Below are positions 1 through 5,005 of a DNA stretch of 5,094 bases, piece after piece (position 1 is the first letter of the stretch; each line of letters begins with the position of its first letter). Position numbers and translations under genes: made by a program. This DNA is from Clostridia bacterium (GTDB taxonomy: Bacteria; Bacillota_A; Clostridia; Oscillospirales; CAG-272), in contig JAFTSR010000160.1 in NCBI GenBank assembly GCA_017467225.1, forward strand, positions 1 to 5,094. Direction: 5' to 3'. Under the pieces are notes generated by a model. The model was given only the letters and a program-made list of their open reading frames with translations. It was not told where the DNA came from and did no database searches.

Positions 1-378
1 ACCGTCGTCGTCTCGCCCGACGGCGAGCTTCTGGGTAAACCCGCCACCCGCGACGTCGCCAACGCCATGCTCCGCCTGCTCTCCGACCGCTAACACAGCG
101 TCTTCAGCTGCATCTGCCTCATTCGCTGCGAGACCGTCGTAACCGCCAGTGAAACCACCTACGTCAAATTCGCTCCGCTGAGCGAGCAGGTCATCGAAAC
201 CTACGCCGCCTCCGGCGAGTGCGACGATAAAGCCGGCGCCTACGGCATCCAGGATACCGCCTCCCTTTGGATCGAAGGTATCCGCGGCGACTATTTTAAC
301 GTCGTCGGCCTCCCTCTCCACCGCCTGGAAACTCTCCTGAAAGAAAATTTTTCCCTCTCCTTGATGGATTTTAAGTAA
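1..378 (+). pseudogene. maf: Maf-family nucleoside triphosphate pyrophosphatase, 5'-truncated by window edge and interrupted by an in-frame stop
   Basis: Maf proteins hydrolyse non-canonical or modified nucleoside triphosphates to monophosphate and pyrophosphate in the cytoplasm and are linked to cell division arrest in Firmicutes. Frame 1 opens with TVVV, which fits the residues just after the catalytic Asp of the family's ADTVV motif. The nucleotide-binding GKP follows at window codons 12-14, then a helix resembling family MLRxLSGR (codons 23-30). A TAA at 91-93 falls exactly where one residue is expected before the conserved H-S-V. The same frame then continues with the DKAGAYGIQ signature (codons 76-84) and GDYFNVVGLPL (codons 96-106), ending at TAA 376-378, a normal Maf C-terminus. 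Family identity is secure from these motifs. The single nonsense codon suggests a recent pseudogene or a sequence error. The next gene starts 465 bases downstream. Confidence 0.88.
91..93 (+). other. Premature in-frame TAA inside maf
   Basis: This stop separates LLSDR from HSVFS, which are contiguous in Maf proteins apart from one variable residue. The remaining 94 codons keep conserved motifs in the same frame, so no insertion or deletion accompanies it. One substitution from a sense codon such as CAA, GAA or AAA would produce it. Confidence 0.9.
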
Positions 379-389
379 TTGCCTTCGGT

Positions 390-465
390 GAGCAGGGCGC
401 TGCTTGCCTCCGGCGGCCAAGGGAGATTTTTGAAAAAATCCCCCTTGGAACCCCAAAAACTTTTG
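390..465 (+). repeat. Block alpha, copy 1: post-stop 76-base repeat with hairpin
   Basis: It matches 2000-2075 with one difference (A at 424, G at 2034). It contains an inverted repeat, 417-431 with 434-448, giving 15 stem positions around a two-base centre, with one A-C mismatch caused by that single difference. A smaller CAAAA/TTTTG hairpin follows. It begins 12 bases after the maf stop. A role in transcript ending or 3' end protection is plausible, but no U-tract directly follows the main stem. Confidence 0.85.
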
Positions 466-527
466 AAAAAATTTTGTTGCTAAAGTTGTTACTTCAACGG
501 CTGTTTCATACTGACTGCAACGTATCC

Positions 528-545
528 ATGGGGCCTCGTCCCCAT
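528..545. other. Small GGGG/CCCC hairpin
   Basis: ATGGGG (528-533) pairs with CCCCAT (540-545) around a six-base loop. It overlaps the start of the shared CCCATTTGACAGTTCAATA block, so it may be part of the same repeat family. Confidence 0.5.
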
Positions 546-559
546 TTGACAGTTCAATA
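541..559. repeat. Block beta, copy 1 (19 bases, contains TTGACA)
   Basis: CCCATTTGACAGTTCAATA is identical to 2227-2245. The wider 31-base region 531-561 also aligns without gaps to 4975-5005 with 23 matches, making a diverged third copy. It includes a perfect -35-like TTGACA (546-551), but no TATAAT-like hexamer lies 16-18 bases downstream in any copy. Confidence 0.75.
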
Positions 560-583
560 AGTTCATTCCGGAGGAATATTTCC

Positions 584-812
584 GTTTTCGCCGTCCTTTT
601 TGAGGCGGCGAAAGCAAAGTCTGCACTCTGTGACAGCCGCGTGCGATTTAGCCAAACGCCAGAGGCGTTTGGTGGTAGCACGCGACCACCAACGGGATAC
701 ATAAGGGCAGAGCCCTTATGCGCGTTTTTTTCGGTTCACTTTTTTGGGGCGTGCCAAAAAAGTGAACAACAATCCAATCAACGTTAGAATGCTTTGTTCG
801 CACATTCTAAAT
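584..812 (+). repeat. Block gamma, copy 1: 229-base structured repeat upstream of the protease gene
   Basis: Bases 584-728 match 2322-2466 with one difference (G662/C2400), which lies in a hairpin loop. The match then continues without gaps but more diverged to about 812. Visible stems are 586-593 plus 595-597 with 603-613 (one bulged T). 652-660 pairs with 664-672, enclosed by 638-644 with 678-684. 700-708 pairs with 712-720 and is followed by a T7 run at 725-731. 734-747 pairs with 754-767 (14 pairs), and 784-791 with 803-810. An alternative stem, 669-676 with 685-692, excludes the second and third. Nothing shows transposase coding or target duplications. It could be a REP/MITE-like repeat or a leader RNA element. 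Confidence 0.85.
734..767. other. 14-bp perfect hairpin at the end of block gamma, copy 1
   Basis: The arms 734-747 and 754-767 are perfectly complementary around the loop GGCGTG. The equivalent hairpin at 2472-2505 has a different stem sequence but equal length. Three base pairs change on both arms together, so pairing is kept. No T-tract follows it on the + strand. Confidence 0.8.
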
Positions 813-830
813 ACATCATATTCCTTACCG

Positions 831-837
831 AAAGGAG
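831..837 (+). promoter_or_regulatory. Ribosome binding site for the CPBP protease
   Basis: AAAGGAG lies six bases before the ATG at 844 and fixes that start. The surrounding ACCGAAAGGA is shared exactly with the leader of the PBP-like gene, so both genes have near-identical initiation contexts. Confidence 0.85.
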
Positions 838-843
838 CCCACC

Positions 844-1989
844 ATGAAAGAAAATAACCCAAACCTTGACTATTATGCCTTCGCCCTGAATAAAAACGAA
901 TCTGTGGAACCTCCCCTCGCCGCTACACCCCAAACGCAACCACCCTCCCCCCAGCCCCCCACAGACCAAAATTTCTCCGCCCAGCGCGAGCAAACTGCCC
1001 GTCGCGCCTTCTCCCGTATCGGTATCTCGGTCGTCGTTATGATCGGCGTCTGGCTCTCTCTCAATCTGCTGATCTCCATCTTTGCCCTGGCCGCCAATCC
1101 CGACCTGATCACCTCCCCAACCTTCGCCATGTTCTCCAGCACCCTGCCGCTGATCTGCATCGCCATTCCCGTGGCCTACGCCATCGTCAAAAATATGCCG
1201 TCAGTCAAGCCCGAGGTGCAGCCTCCCATCGGCGCTGCAAAATTGGTGATTGTCCTGTTCGCTTGTATGGGTATTATGATCGCAGGTAACCTGATTTCCA
1301 ACCTCGCCATGTCGTTTTTCAGCGCCATCACCGGCCTTGAGCCGGCCAACAGCCTGGACGTCGTCCTGGACGCGCCCATCTGGGTGGTCACACTGTGCGC
1401 TGTGATTCTCTCGCCGATCTTTGAGGAAATTCTCTGCCGCGGCTTCCTTTTGCGCCGACTTCTGCCCTACGGCGAAATTCCGGCAATCATGATCTCCTCC
1501 ATCATCTTCGCCTGCATTCACGGTAATTTATTCCAATTTGTTTACGCCTTCGGCATCGGCGTGGTCTTCTCCATTCTGTATCTTCGCACCGGTCGCTTCG
1601 GATATTGCGTCATTTTGCATATCATCATCAACGCGCTCGGATCGCTGTTCAGCGTCTTCTTTCTCTCGCAAATGGACCCAGATTTCGCAAAAATCCTGCT
1701 GGAAGGCGCCAATATCGCGGTAAATGACCCGGCTTTTCTGGAAATGATGCTGGAAAATATCGTTCCCCTGATGCTGATGGGTCTTTATTCCATGACCGAA
1801 TACGCCATGGCCTTCGCCGGAATTCTCTTGATCATCCTCGGCTGGAGAAAAGTTAAAATTGTACGAAAAGAGAACGATCTCTCCCTCTCGCGCACCCTCT
1901 CTTTGGCCGCAGCCTCGGTCGGTGGCGTCCTTTTGATCATCGTCGCCGTCTTCTTTACCATGATGAATATGGGCTTTATCGGCGCGTGA
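844..1989 (+). CDS. CPBP family intramembrane glutamic endopeptidase (Abi/Rce1-like)
   Basis: This 381-residue polytopic membrane protein belongs to the CPBP (CAAX protease and bacteriocin-processing, Abi) family, intramembrane proteases related to eukaryotic Rce1. All signature residues are present: motif 1 EEILCRG with E194, E195 and R199; motif 2 FACIH with H226; motif 3 HIIIN with H259 and N263. It is therefore predicted to be active. The N-terminus is an unusual hydrophilic, proline-rich tail (about residues 22-41). It is followed by roughly eight or nine hydrophobic segments (near 60-82, 98-116, 132-155, 177-192, 211-226, 230-247, 254-274, 306-335 and 356-375). A loop of about 30 residues after motif 3 and two further C-terminal helices extend past the core domain. 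ATG at 844 has a clear AAAGGAG site, and the gene ends with TGA. Bacterial members act in bacteriocin immunity or maturation and in membrane protein processing. The substrate here is unknown, and nothing bacteriocin-like is visible nearby. Confidence 0.92.
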   Translation: MKENNPNLDYYAFALNKNESVEPPLAATPQTQPPSPQPPTDQNFSAQREQTARRAFSRIGISVVVMIGVWLSLNLLISIFALAANPDLITSPTFAMFSSTLPLICIAIPVAYAIVKNMPSVKPEVQPPIGAAKLVIVLFACMGIMIAGNLISNLAMSFFSAITGLEPANSLDVVLDAPIWVVTLCAVILSPIFEEILCRGFLLRRLLPYGEIPAIMISSIIFACIHGNLFQFVYAFGIGVVFSILYLRTGRFGYCVILHIIINALGSLFSVFFLSQMDPDFAKILLEGANIAVNDPAFLEMMLENIVPLMLMGLYSMTEYAMAFAGILLIILGWRKVKIVRKENDLSLSRTLSLAAASVGGVLLIIVAVFFTMMNMGFIGA

Positions 1990-1999
1990 TGCCAACGAC

Positions 2000-2075
2000 G
2001 AGCAGGGCGCTGCTTGCCTCCGGCGGCCAAGGGGGATTTTTGAAAAAATCCCCCTTGGAACCCCAAAAACTTTTG
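2000..2075 (+). repeat. Block alpha, copy 2: post-stop repeat with perfect hairpin
   Basis: It matches 390-465 at 75 of 76 positions and begins 10 bases after the protease TGA. The inverted repeat 2027-2041 with 2044-2058 is a perfect 15-pair stem, CCAAGGGGGATTTTT and its complement. A second stem, CCAAAA/TTTTGG (2063-2076), follows. Placement right after a stop in both copies suggests a transcript-end element. The lack of an immediate T-tract makes a standard intrinsic terminator uncertain. Confidence 0.85.
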
Positions 2076-2095
2076 GAAAAAATCATTGATTAGAT

Positions 2096-2133
2096 TTTTT
2101 GCGGTTCTGTTCTATCTGAATAGAGCGAGAACC
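2096..2133. repeat. GCGGTTCTGTTCTA element, copy 1
   Basis: The 19 bases 2096-2114 are identical to 4931-4949. Here the right arm has diverged: GGTTCT (2103-2108) pairs with AGAACC (2128-2133), and TCTAT (2111-2115) with ATAGA (2120-2124), separated by a small internal loop. Confidence 0.65.
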
Positions 2134-2179
2134 CATGTGGGGCCCCGTCTCGCCTTCGGGCTCGGTCACGCTCGGGCTC

Positions 2180-2200
2180 TGACACGCCACCGGCGTGTCA
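2180..2200. other. GC-rich hairpin in the extra cassette
   Basis: TGACACGCC (2180-2188) pairs perfectly with GGCGTGTCA (2192-2200) around ACC. It sits in a GC-rich stretch (about 2146-2226) that has no counterpart in mosaic I. Confidence 0.6.
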
Positions 2201-2226
2201 TTCACTCCCCTCGCGCCGCTTCGCTA

Positions 2227-2245
2227 CCCATTTGACAGTTCAATA
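2227..2245. repeat. Block beta, copy 2
   Basis: This is the 19-base CCCATTTGACAGTTCAATA, identical to 541-559. The distance to block gamma is 76 bases here and 24 in copy 1, so the two blocks are separable modules. Confidence 0.75.
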
Positions 2246-2321
2246 TTTGCTTTGCGTTGGAACGGGAGGACCAAGGCCCTCCCCTACCAAGTTTAGTTTT
2301 CTTCCCGTAGAAAACCCCGCA
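2246..2321. other. Unique cassette between blocks beta and gamma
   Basis: This has no match in mosaic I. It has two small stems of its own: GGGAGG (2264-2269) with CCTCCC (2278-2283), and GTTTTC (2296-2301) with GAAAAC (2310-2315). Confidence 0.5.
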
Positions 2322-2550
2322 GTTTTCGCCGTCCTTTTTGAGGCGGCGAAAGCAAAGTCTGCACTCTGTGACAGCCGCGTGCGATTTAGCCAAACGCCAC
2401 AGGCGTTTGGTGGTAGCACGCGACCACCAACGGGATACATAAGGGCAGAGCCCTTATGCGCGTTTTCTTTGGTTCGTTTCTTTGACGCGTGTCAAAGAAA
2501 TGAACAATAATCTCATTGAGGATAGAAATCTCTGTTCGCACAATCTTAAT
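2322..2550 (+). repeat. Block gamma, copy 2: 229-base structured repeat upstream of the PBP-like gene
   Basis: This is the counterpart of 584-812 at a constant offset of 1738 bases with no gaps. The first 145 bases differ at one position, in the loop of the 2390-2398/2402-2410 stem. The stem 2438-2446/2450-2458 is followed by TTTTCTTT rather than an unbroken T-run. The hairpin 2472-2486/2491-2505 is rebuilt with compensating changes. The last small stem seen in copy 1 (784-810) is not kept here. The copy ends about 125 bases before the next start codon, against 31 in copy 1. Confidence 0.85.
2472..2505. other. 15-bp hairpin at the end of block gamma, copy 2
   Basis: Arms 2472-2486 and 2491-2505 pair over 15 positions, one of them G-U in RNA, around the loop GCGT. 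Relative to 734-767 it has eight substitutions, six of which form three fully compensated pairs (C-G to T-A, T-A to C-G, G-C to A-T). Confidence 0.8.
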
Positions 2551-2578
2551 TCGTGCTAACTCTGATCTCCTCATCCGT

Positions 2579-2617
2579 CACGGCTACCGCCGTGCCACCT
2601 TCTCCCACAGGAGAAGG
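2579..2617. repeat. REP-like double hairpin
   Basis: CACGGC/GCCGTG (2579-2584 with 2589-2594) is followed three bases later by CCTTCTCC/GGAGAAGG (2598-2605 with 2610-2617, loop CACA). I recall similar CCTTCTCC...GGAGAAGG intergenic repeats from gut Clostridia, but only one copy is present here, so its repeat status is recalled rather than shown. Confidence 0.5.
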
Positions 2618-2618
2618 C

Positions 2619-2647
2619 TTGCGTTAGTTTGTTCTCACTCCTAAAAT
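2619..2647 (+). promoter_or_regulatory. Possible sigma-A promoter for the PBP-like gene
   Basis: TTGCGT (2619-2624) and TAAAAT (2642-2647) are separated by 17 bases. The -10 matches consensus at five of six positions and the -35 at three. Transcription would start near 2654, just before the ribosome binding site, and would leave block gamma outside this transcript. Confidence 0.35.
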
Positions 2648-2662
2648 CATCTCCCTCCCACC

Positions 2663-2669
2663 GAAAGGA
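2663..2669 (+). promoter_or_regulatory. Ribosome binding site for the PBP-like gene
   Basis: GAAAGGA lies five bases before the ATG at 2675 and supports that start. It is preceded by the same ACC as in the protease leader. Confidence 0.8.
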
Positions 2670-2674
2670 TTCCC

Positions 2675-4840
2675 ATGGCTAAAAAAACAAAATTCTCCCG
2701 TACCGACGTCCGCGGCCATACCGACGCCATCGAGGAGCAGGGAAAAGCCGCCCGTGGCGGTGGCTTCGACGCCCGAAGCCGCCATACCTTCCGTACCCGC
2801 GTCATCCTCCTGCTCGGCGTATTCTGCTTTATTATCGCCATCTACGCCGTCAACCTGATCGCGCTGCAGGCCGCCGGTAACGCCTATTCCGTCTTTGATC
2901 CCGTCGCAGAGCCGGTCGCCGCACTGACCAAAACCGTCACGCTGCAAGCCCCTCGCGGCGAAATTTACGACCGTAGCGGCAATAAGCTGGTCACCAACGC
3001 TACCACCTATACCGCCACACTGGACTATACCGCTTTCTTTGCCTCCGGCGGCGTCGAGCAGCGTAACCGCGCTCTGCTTGATCTCTACAGCGCCCTGACA
3101 GACAGCGACAAGGACGCTCTGCCTCCCACGCTGTGCGAGGAATTTTTCCCGTTTGAGGGCGAGTATCCTGATCTGCGCCTGAGCGCGGCAGCAAATGATC
3201 CCTCCTCGCGCGTCTGCAGCGAGCTTGAAAAAACACTCGCCTTTGTCGGCACGCCTGATACCTCTGCTAAAAAAATAGTACAATATTACGTTTCTATTTA
3301 TCAGCTGGACGCGCGTGTTGACGGCGTTCCCATGTACTCTGATCAAGAAATTATGACCCTTCTGCGCCTGTATTATAATATGGATCGCTGCGCCTTCTCG
3401 CCTGAAAACGATTACACGCTGGCAAGCGGTATCAGTGTTCCCGTCATGAACGCCGTGCAGCAAAAAAAGGTGCAGGGACTGCACTTTTTCGCCAACCAGG
3501 GTCGCGCCTACATGTATCCCTCCTACGCCTCCCATCTCTTGGGTCAGCTGACCGAGGCAGCACCCACAAACGACGATTTTTGCAACGCTTTGGGCTATCC
3601 CGTCAATGAAATCAAGGGAAAAAGCGGCTGTGAGCTGTCCTTTGACCATCTTCTGCAGGGCACGGACGGAGAGATGAAGGTGCTGTACGACGCCTATGGC
3701 ACCGTCATTTCGCGTGAGGTTTTGCGCGAGCCGATCGCCGGCTTTGACGTCTATCTGACCATCGACATTGCGCTGCAAATGGAGGCGGAGAACGCGCTGC
3801 GCGTCAACGTTTCAACCGTTGCCAACACCGGCAAGGCCATGGCCGGCGCGGACTGCAACGCCGGTTCCGTGGTGGCTCTCGATCCTGCAACGGGCGAGCT
3901 TCTTGCCATGGCTTCCTATCCTACATATAACGATATTAACCTTACATCCGACGACACCTCACCGCATCTCAATCGCGCAACCTCCGCCCTGTATCAGCCG
4001 GGTGAGCTGTTTCATATCTGCACCGCGCTGTGCGGTCTGGACACGGTTGAGATCGAGCCGCACACCATGCTCGCCGACGACGGCAATTTCGGGCACGACA
4101 TTCTGTGTCCTCTGTACCAAAAATATAACGTTTCGCACCAGTCGCTCAACGTGTCGACCGCGCTGACCGACGGCTGCAACGTTTTCTTCGCCCAGCTCGG
4201 ACAAAGACTTGCCATCAGCGAGCTGGAGAGGCAGGCGGCCTCTCTCGGTCTTGGACAGTCGTGCGGCTTTGAACTGACCGAATCTGTCGGCGCGGTAGCC
4301 GGCCCGTCCTGGCGCACCTCGGCAGGAATGTCGCCCTGGACAAGCGAAATGCTGCCCTTGGCGGCGATTGGTCTGTCCGATCATCGCGCCACGCCCTTGC
4401 AGCTTTGCTCAATGCTGTCCACCGTCATCACCGGCGGCGACCGCTATGCCGCGCGGGTGTTCAAGGACGCGCGTTCCTACGTCAGCGGCACCGTGATGGA
4501 GCAGGGAAGGGCACAGCTGCTCTCCCGCGCCTATCTCAACGACGGCGACGTCTCTTTGATCCGGTCGTCTATGCAGTCGGCCGCGCGCGCCAACACGCTG
4601 CTTATGAGTAAAACGGTGACGCTGCAGCAGAGAGGCATTGAGGTCGGTTGCCTTGGCAGCAGCGTCATGGCCGGCACGCGAAACAGCGAGGACGCACTGC
4701 TGCTCTCCTACGCCTCGGAGAACCTCCCCACCGGCACCGGAAAGCAGATCGTCGTCTGCGTCGCGCTGGAGCATGGAGCTAACCCGACGCTCGCTTCTCC
4801 CACCGCCGCCGCTGTTCTTGAAGCTTTTTATGGAAAATAA
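2675..4840 (+). CDS. Class B penicillin-binding protein homologue with all three transpeptidase motifs lost (pseudoenzyme)
   Basis: Class B PBPs (PBP2, FtsI, SpoVD) cross-link peptidoglycan outside the membrane and activate SEDS glycosyltransferases. This 721-residue protein has the family layout and a normal length. A basic cytoplasmic tail is followed by one transmembrane helix (about 41-66). The pedestal signature RGEIYDRSGNKL is at 94-105, and GKSGCELSFDHLLQGTDGE at 315-333. The linker YLTIDIALQMEAENAL (360-375) and a transpeptidase domain to the end complete it. The landmark NRAT (433-436) is intact, yet the SxxK box after it (PGSxxK in the family) reads PGELFH: E444 replaces the nucleophilic Ser and H447 the Lys. 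SxN reads GCN (G500, N502) and KTGT reads CLGS (659-662). The frame is otherwise uninterrupted and surrounding conserved residues persist, so this looks like a maintained pseudoenzyme rather than a decaying gene. It should neither transpeptidate nor be acylated by beta-lactams. A scaffolding or RodA/FtsW-modulating role is an inference. Confidence 0.9.
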   Translation: MAKKTKFSRTDVRGHTDAIEEQGKAARGGGFDARSRHTFRTRVILLLGVFCFIIAIYAVNLIALQAAGNAYSVFDPVAEPVAALTKTVTLQAPRGEIYDRSGNKLVTNATTYTATLDYTAFFASGGVEQRNRALLDLYSALTDSDKDALPPTLCEEFFPFEGEYPDLRLSAAANDPSSRVCSELEKTLAFVGTPDTSAKKIVQYYVSIYQLDARVDGVPMYSDQEIMTLLRLYYNMDRCAFSPENDYTLASGISVPVMNAVQQKKVQGLHFFANQGRAYMYPSYASHLLGQLTEAAPTNDDFCNALGYPVNEIKGKSGCELSFDHLLQGTDGEMKVLYDAYGTVISREVLREPIAGFDVYLTIDIALQMEAENALRVNVSTVANTGKAMAGADCNAGSVVALDPATGELLAMASYPTYNDINLTSDDTSPHLNRATSALYQPGELFHICTALCGLDTVEIEPHTMLADDGNFGHDILCPLYQKYNVSHQSLNVSTALTDGCNVFFAQLGQRLAISELERQAASLGLGQSCGFELTESVGAVAGPSWRTSAGMSPWTSEMLPLAAIGLSDHRATPLQLCSMLSTVITGGDRYAARVFKDARSYVSGTVMEQGRAQLLSRAYLNDGDVSLIRSSMQSAARANTLLMSKTVTLQQRGIEVGCLGSSVMAGTRNSEDALLLSYASENLPTGTGKQIVVCVALEHGANPTLASPTAAAVLEAFYGK

Positions 4841-4851
4841 TGATTATTGGT

Positions 4852-4889
4852 GCGAGGGGAAACTTTTGTGTACAAAAGTTTCCCCTCGC
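4852..4889. terminator. 18-bp perfect hairpin 11 bases after the PBP-like stop
   Basis: 4852-4869 pairs without mismatch with 4872-4889 around a two-base centre. It occupies the place that block alpha has after the other two genes, but the stem sequence is different. No T-tract follows directly, so it may be a transcript 3' stabiliser or a poor terminator. Confidence 0.5.
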
Positions 4890-4895
4890 GCTCCC

Positions 4896-4915
4896 TTTCA
4901 AAAAACTTTTTGAAA
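4896..4915. other. AT-rich hairpin
   Basis: TTTCAAAAA (4896-4904) pairs with TTTTTGAAA (4907-4915) around AC. It resembles the small CCAAAA/TTTTGG stem that follows the main hairpin of block alpha. Confidence 0.5.
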
Positions 4916-4930
4916 AATTATTTACAAAAC

Positions 4931-4967
4931 TTTTTGCGGTTCTGTTCTACCCGAACAGAACCGTTTT
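4931..4967 (+). terminator. Probable intrinsic terminator built on the GCGGTTCTGTTCTA element (copy 2)
   Basis: CGGTTCTGTTC (4937-4947) pairs perfectly with GAACAGAACCG (4953-4963) around TACCC, directly followed by TTTTCCTT. This is the best intrinsic-terminator geometry in the window and would end the PBP-like transcript. Bases 4931-4949 repeat 2096-2114 exactly. Confidence 0.5.
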
Positions 4968-4974
4968 CCTTATA

Positions 4975-5005
4975 GGGCCCCTACCCCAAATGGCAGATAA
5001 ATAAG
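4975..5005. repeat. Diverged block beta, copy 3
   Basis: It aligns without gaps to 531-561 with 23 of 31 matches, sharing GGGCC, CCCCA and the CAG...AATAAG end. TTGACA has become ATGGCA, so the -35-like look is not conserved. Confidence 0.5.

Larger units (their letters stand above)
379..843. other. Intergenic mosaic I (maf to CPBP protease)
   Basis: This stretch holds no convincing gene. From left to right it contains a 76-base block with a long hairpin (390-465), an AT-rich unique stretch, and a GGGG/CCCC hairpin. A 19-base block with TTGACAG follows (541-559), then a 229-base structured repeat (584-812) and the ribosome binding site of the protease gene. The same blocks recur in the same order between 1990 and 2674. 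A weak promoter-like pair, TTGTTC (794-799) and CATATT (817-822) 17 bases apart, is too poor to call. Confidence 0.8.
1990..2674. other. Intergenic mosaic II (protease to PBP-like gene)
   Basis: This stretch holds no gene I can support. It contains in order block alpha (2000-2075), a GCGGTTCTGTTCTA hairpin element (2096-2133), and a GC-rich cassette with a hairpin at 2180-2200. Block beta (2227-2245), a second unique cassette (2246-2321) and block gamma (2322-2550) follow. A double hairpin of another type (2579-2617), a possible promoter (2619-2647) and a ribosome binding site complete it. Compared with mosaic I it keeps block order but carries extra cassettes on both sides of block beta. Confidence 0.8.

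Noticed and set aside
91..93. Stop-codon reassignment or programmed readthrough of TAA
   Set aside because: TAA ends maf and the PBP-like gene at natural positions, TGA ends the protease gene, and TAA followed by C is not a known readthrough context.
546..551. Perfect TTGACA as a promoter -35 box (also 2232-2237)
   Set aside because: No TATAAT-like hexamer stands 16-18 bases downstream in either copy, and the third copy has lost the hexamer. It is better seen as part of repeat block beta.
379..843. Insertion sequence or CRISPR array
   Set aside because: There is no transposase frame, no terminal inverted repeats bounding a coding segment, and no series of short repeats with regular unique spacers. 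The repeats are two- or three-copy structured blocks.
1528..1995. Open frame on the - strand over the protease gene
   Set aside because: It is low-complexity, rich in His/Asp/Gln/Glu in the manner of antisense translation of a hydrophobic protein, and overlaps the catalytic core of the real gene.
2232..2510. Open frame of 92 codons from a TTG on the + strand through block gamma
   Set aside because: It has no ribosome binding site and lies within a repeat. Where the two copies diverge, amino-acid-changing substitutions outnumber silent ones (six to two in the last 17 codons) while hairpin pairing is kept. Such frames in repeats are easily mistaken for hypothetical proteins.
1990..2674. tRNA or other standard RNA gene
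   Set aside because: The hairpins do not form a cloverleaf, and I see no GTTCGAATC-like T-arm or CCA end.
3269..3278. Programmed frameshift at A7 followed by TAG in the +1 frame
   Set aside because: The run is not in a phase that allows clean tandem -1 slippage, there is no obvious downstream structure, and the zero frame already encodes the full-length protein.
2624..3778. Long open frame (384 codons) on the - strand over the PBP-like gene
   Set aside because: It lies antisense to a clearly recognisable protein, has no family motif or ribosome binding site, and is explained by GC-biased codons opening the opposite strand.
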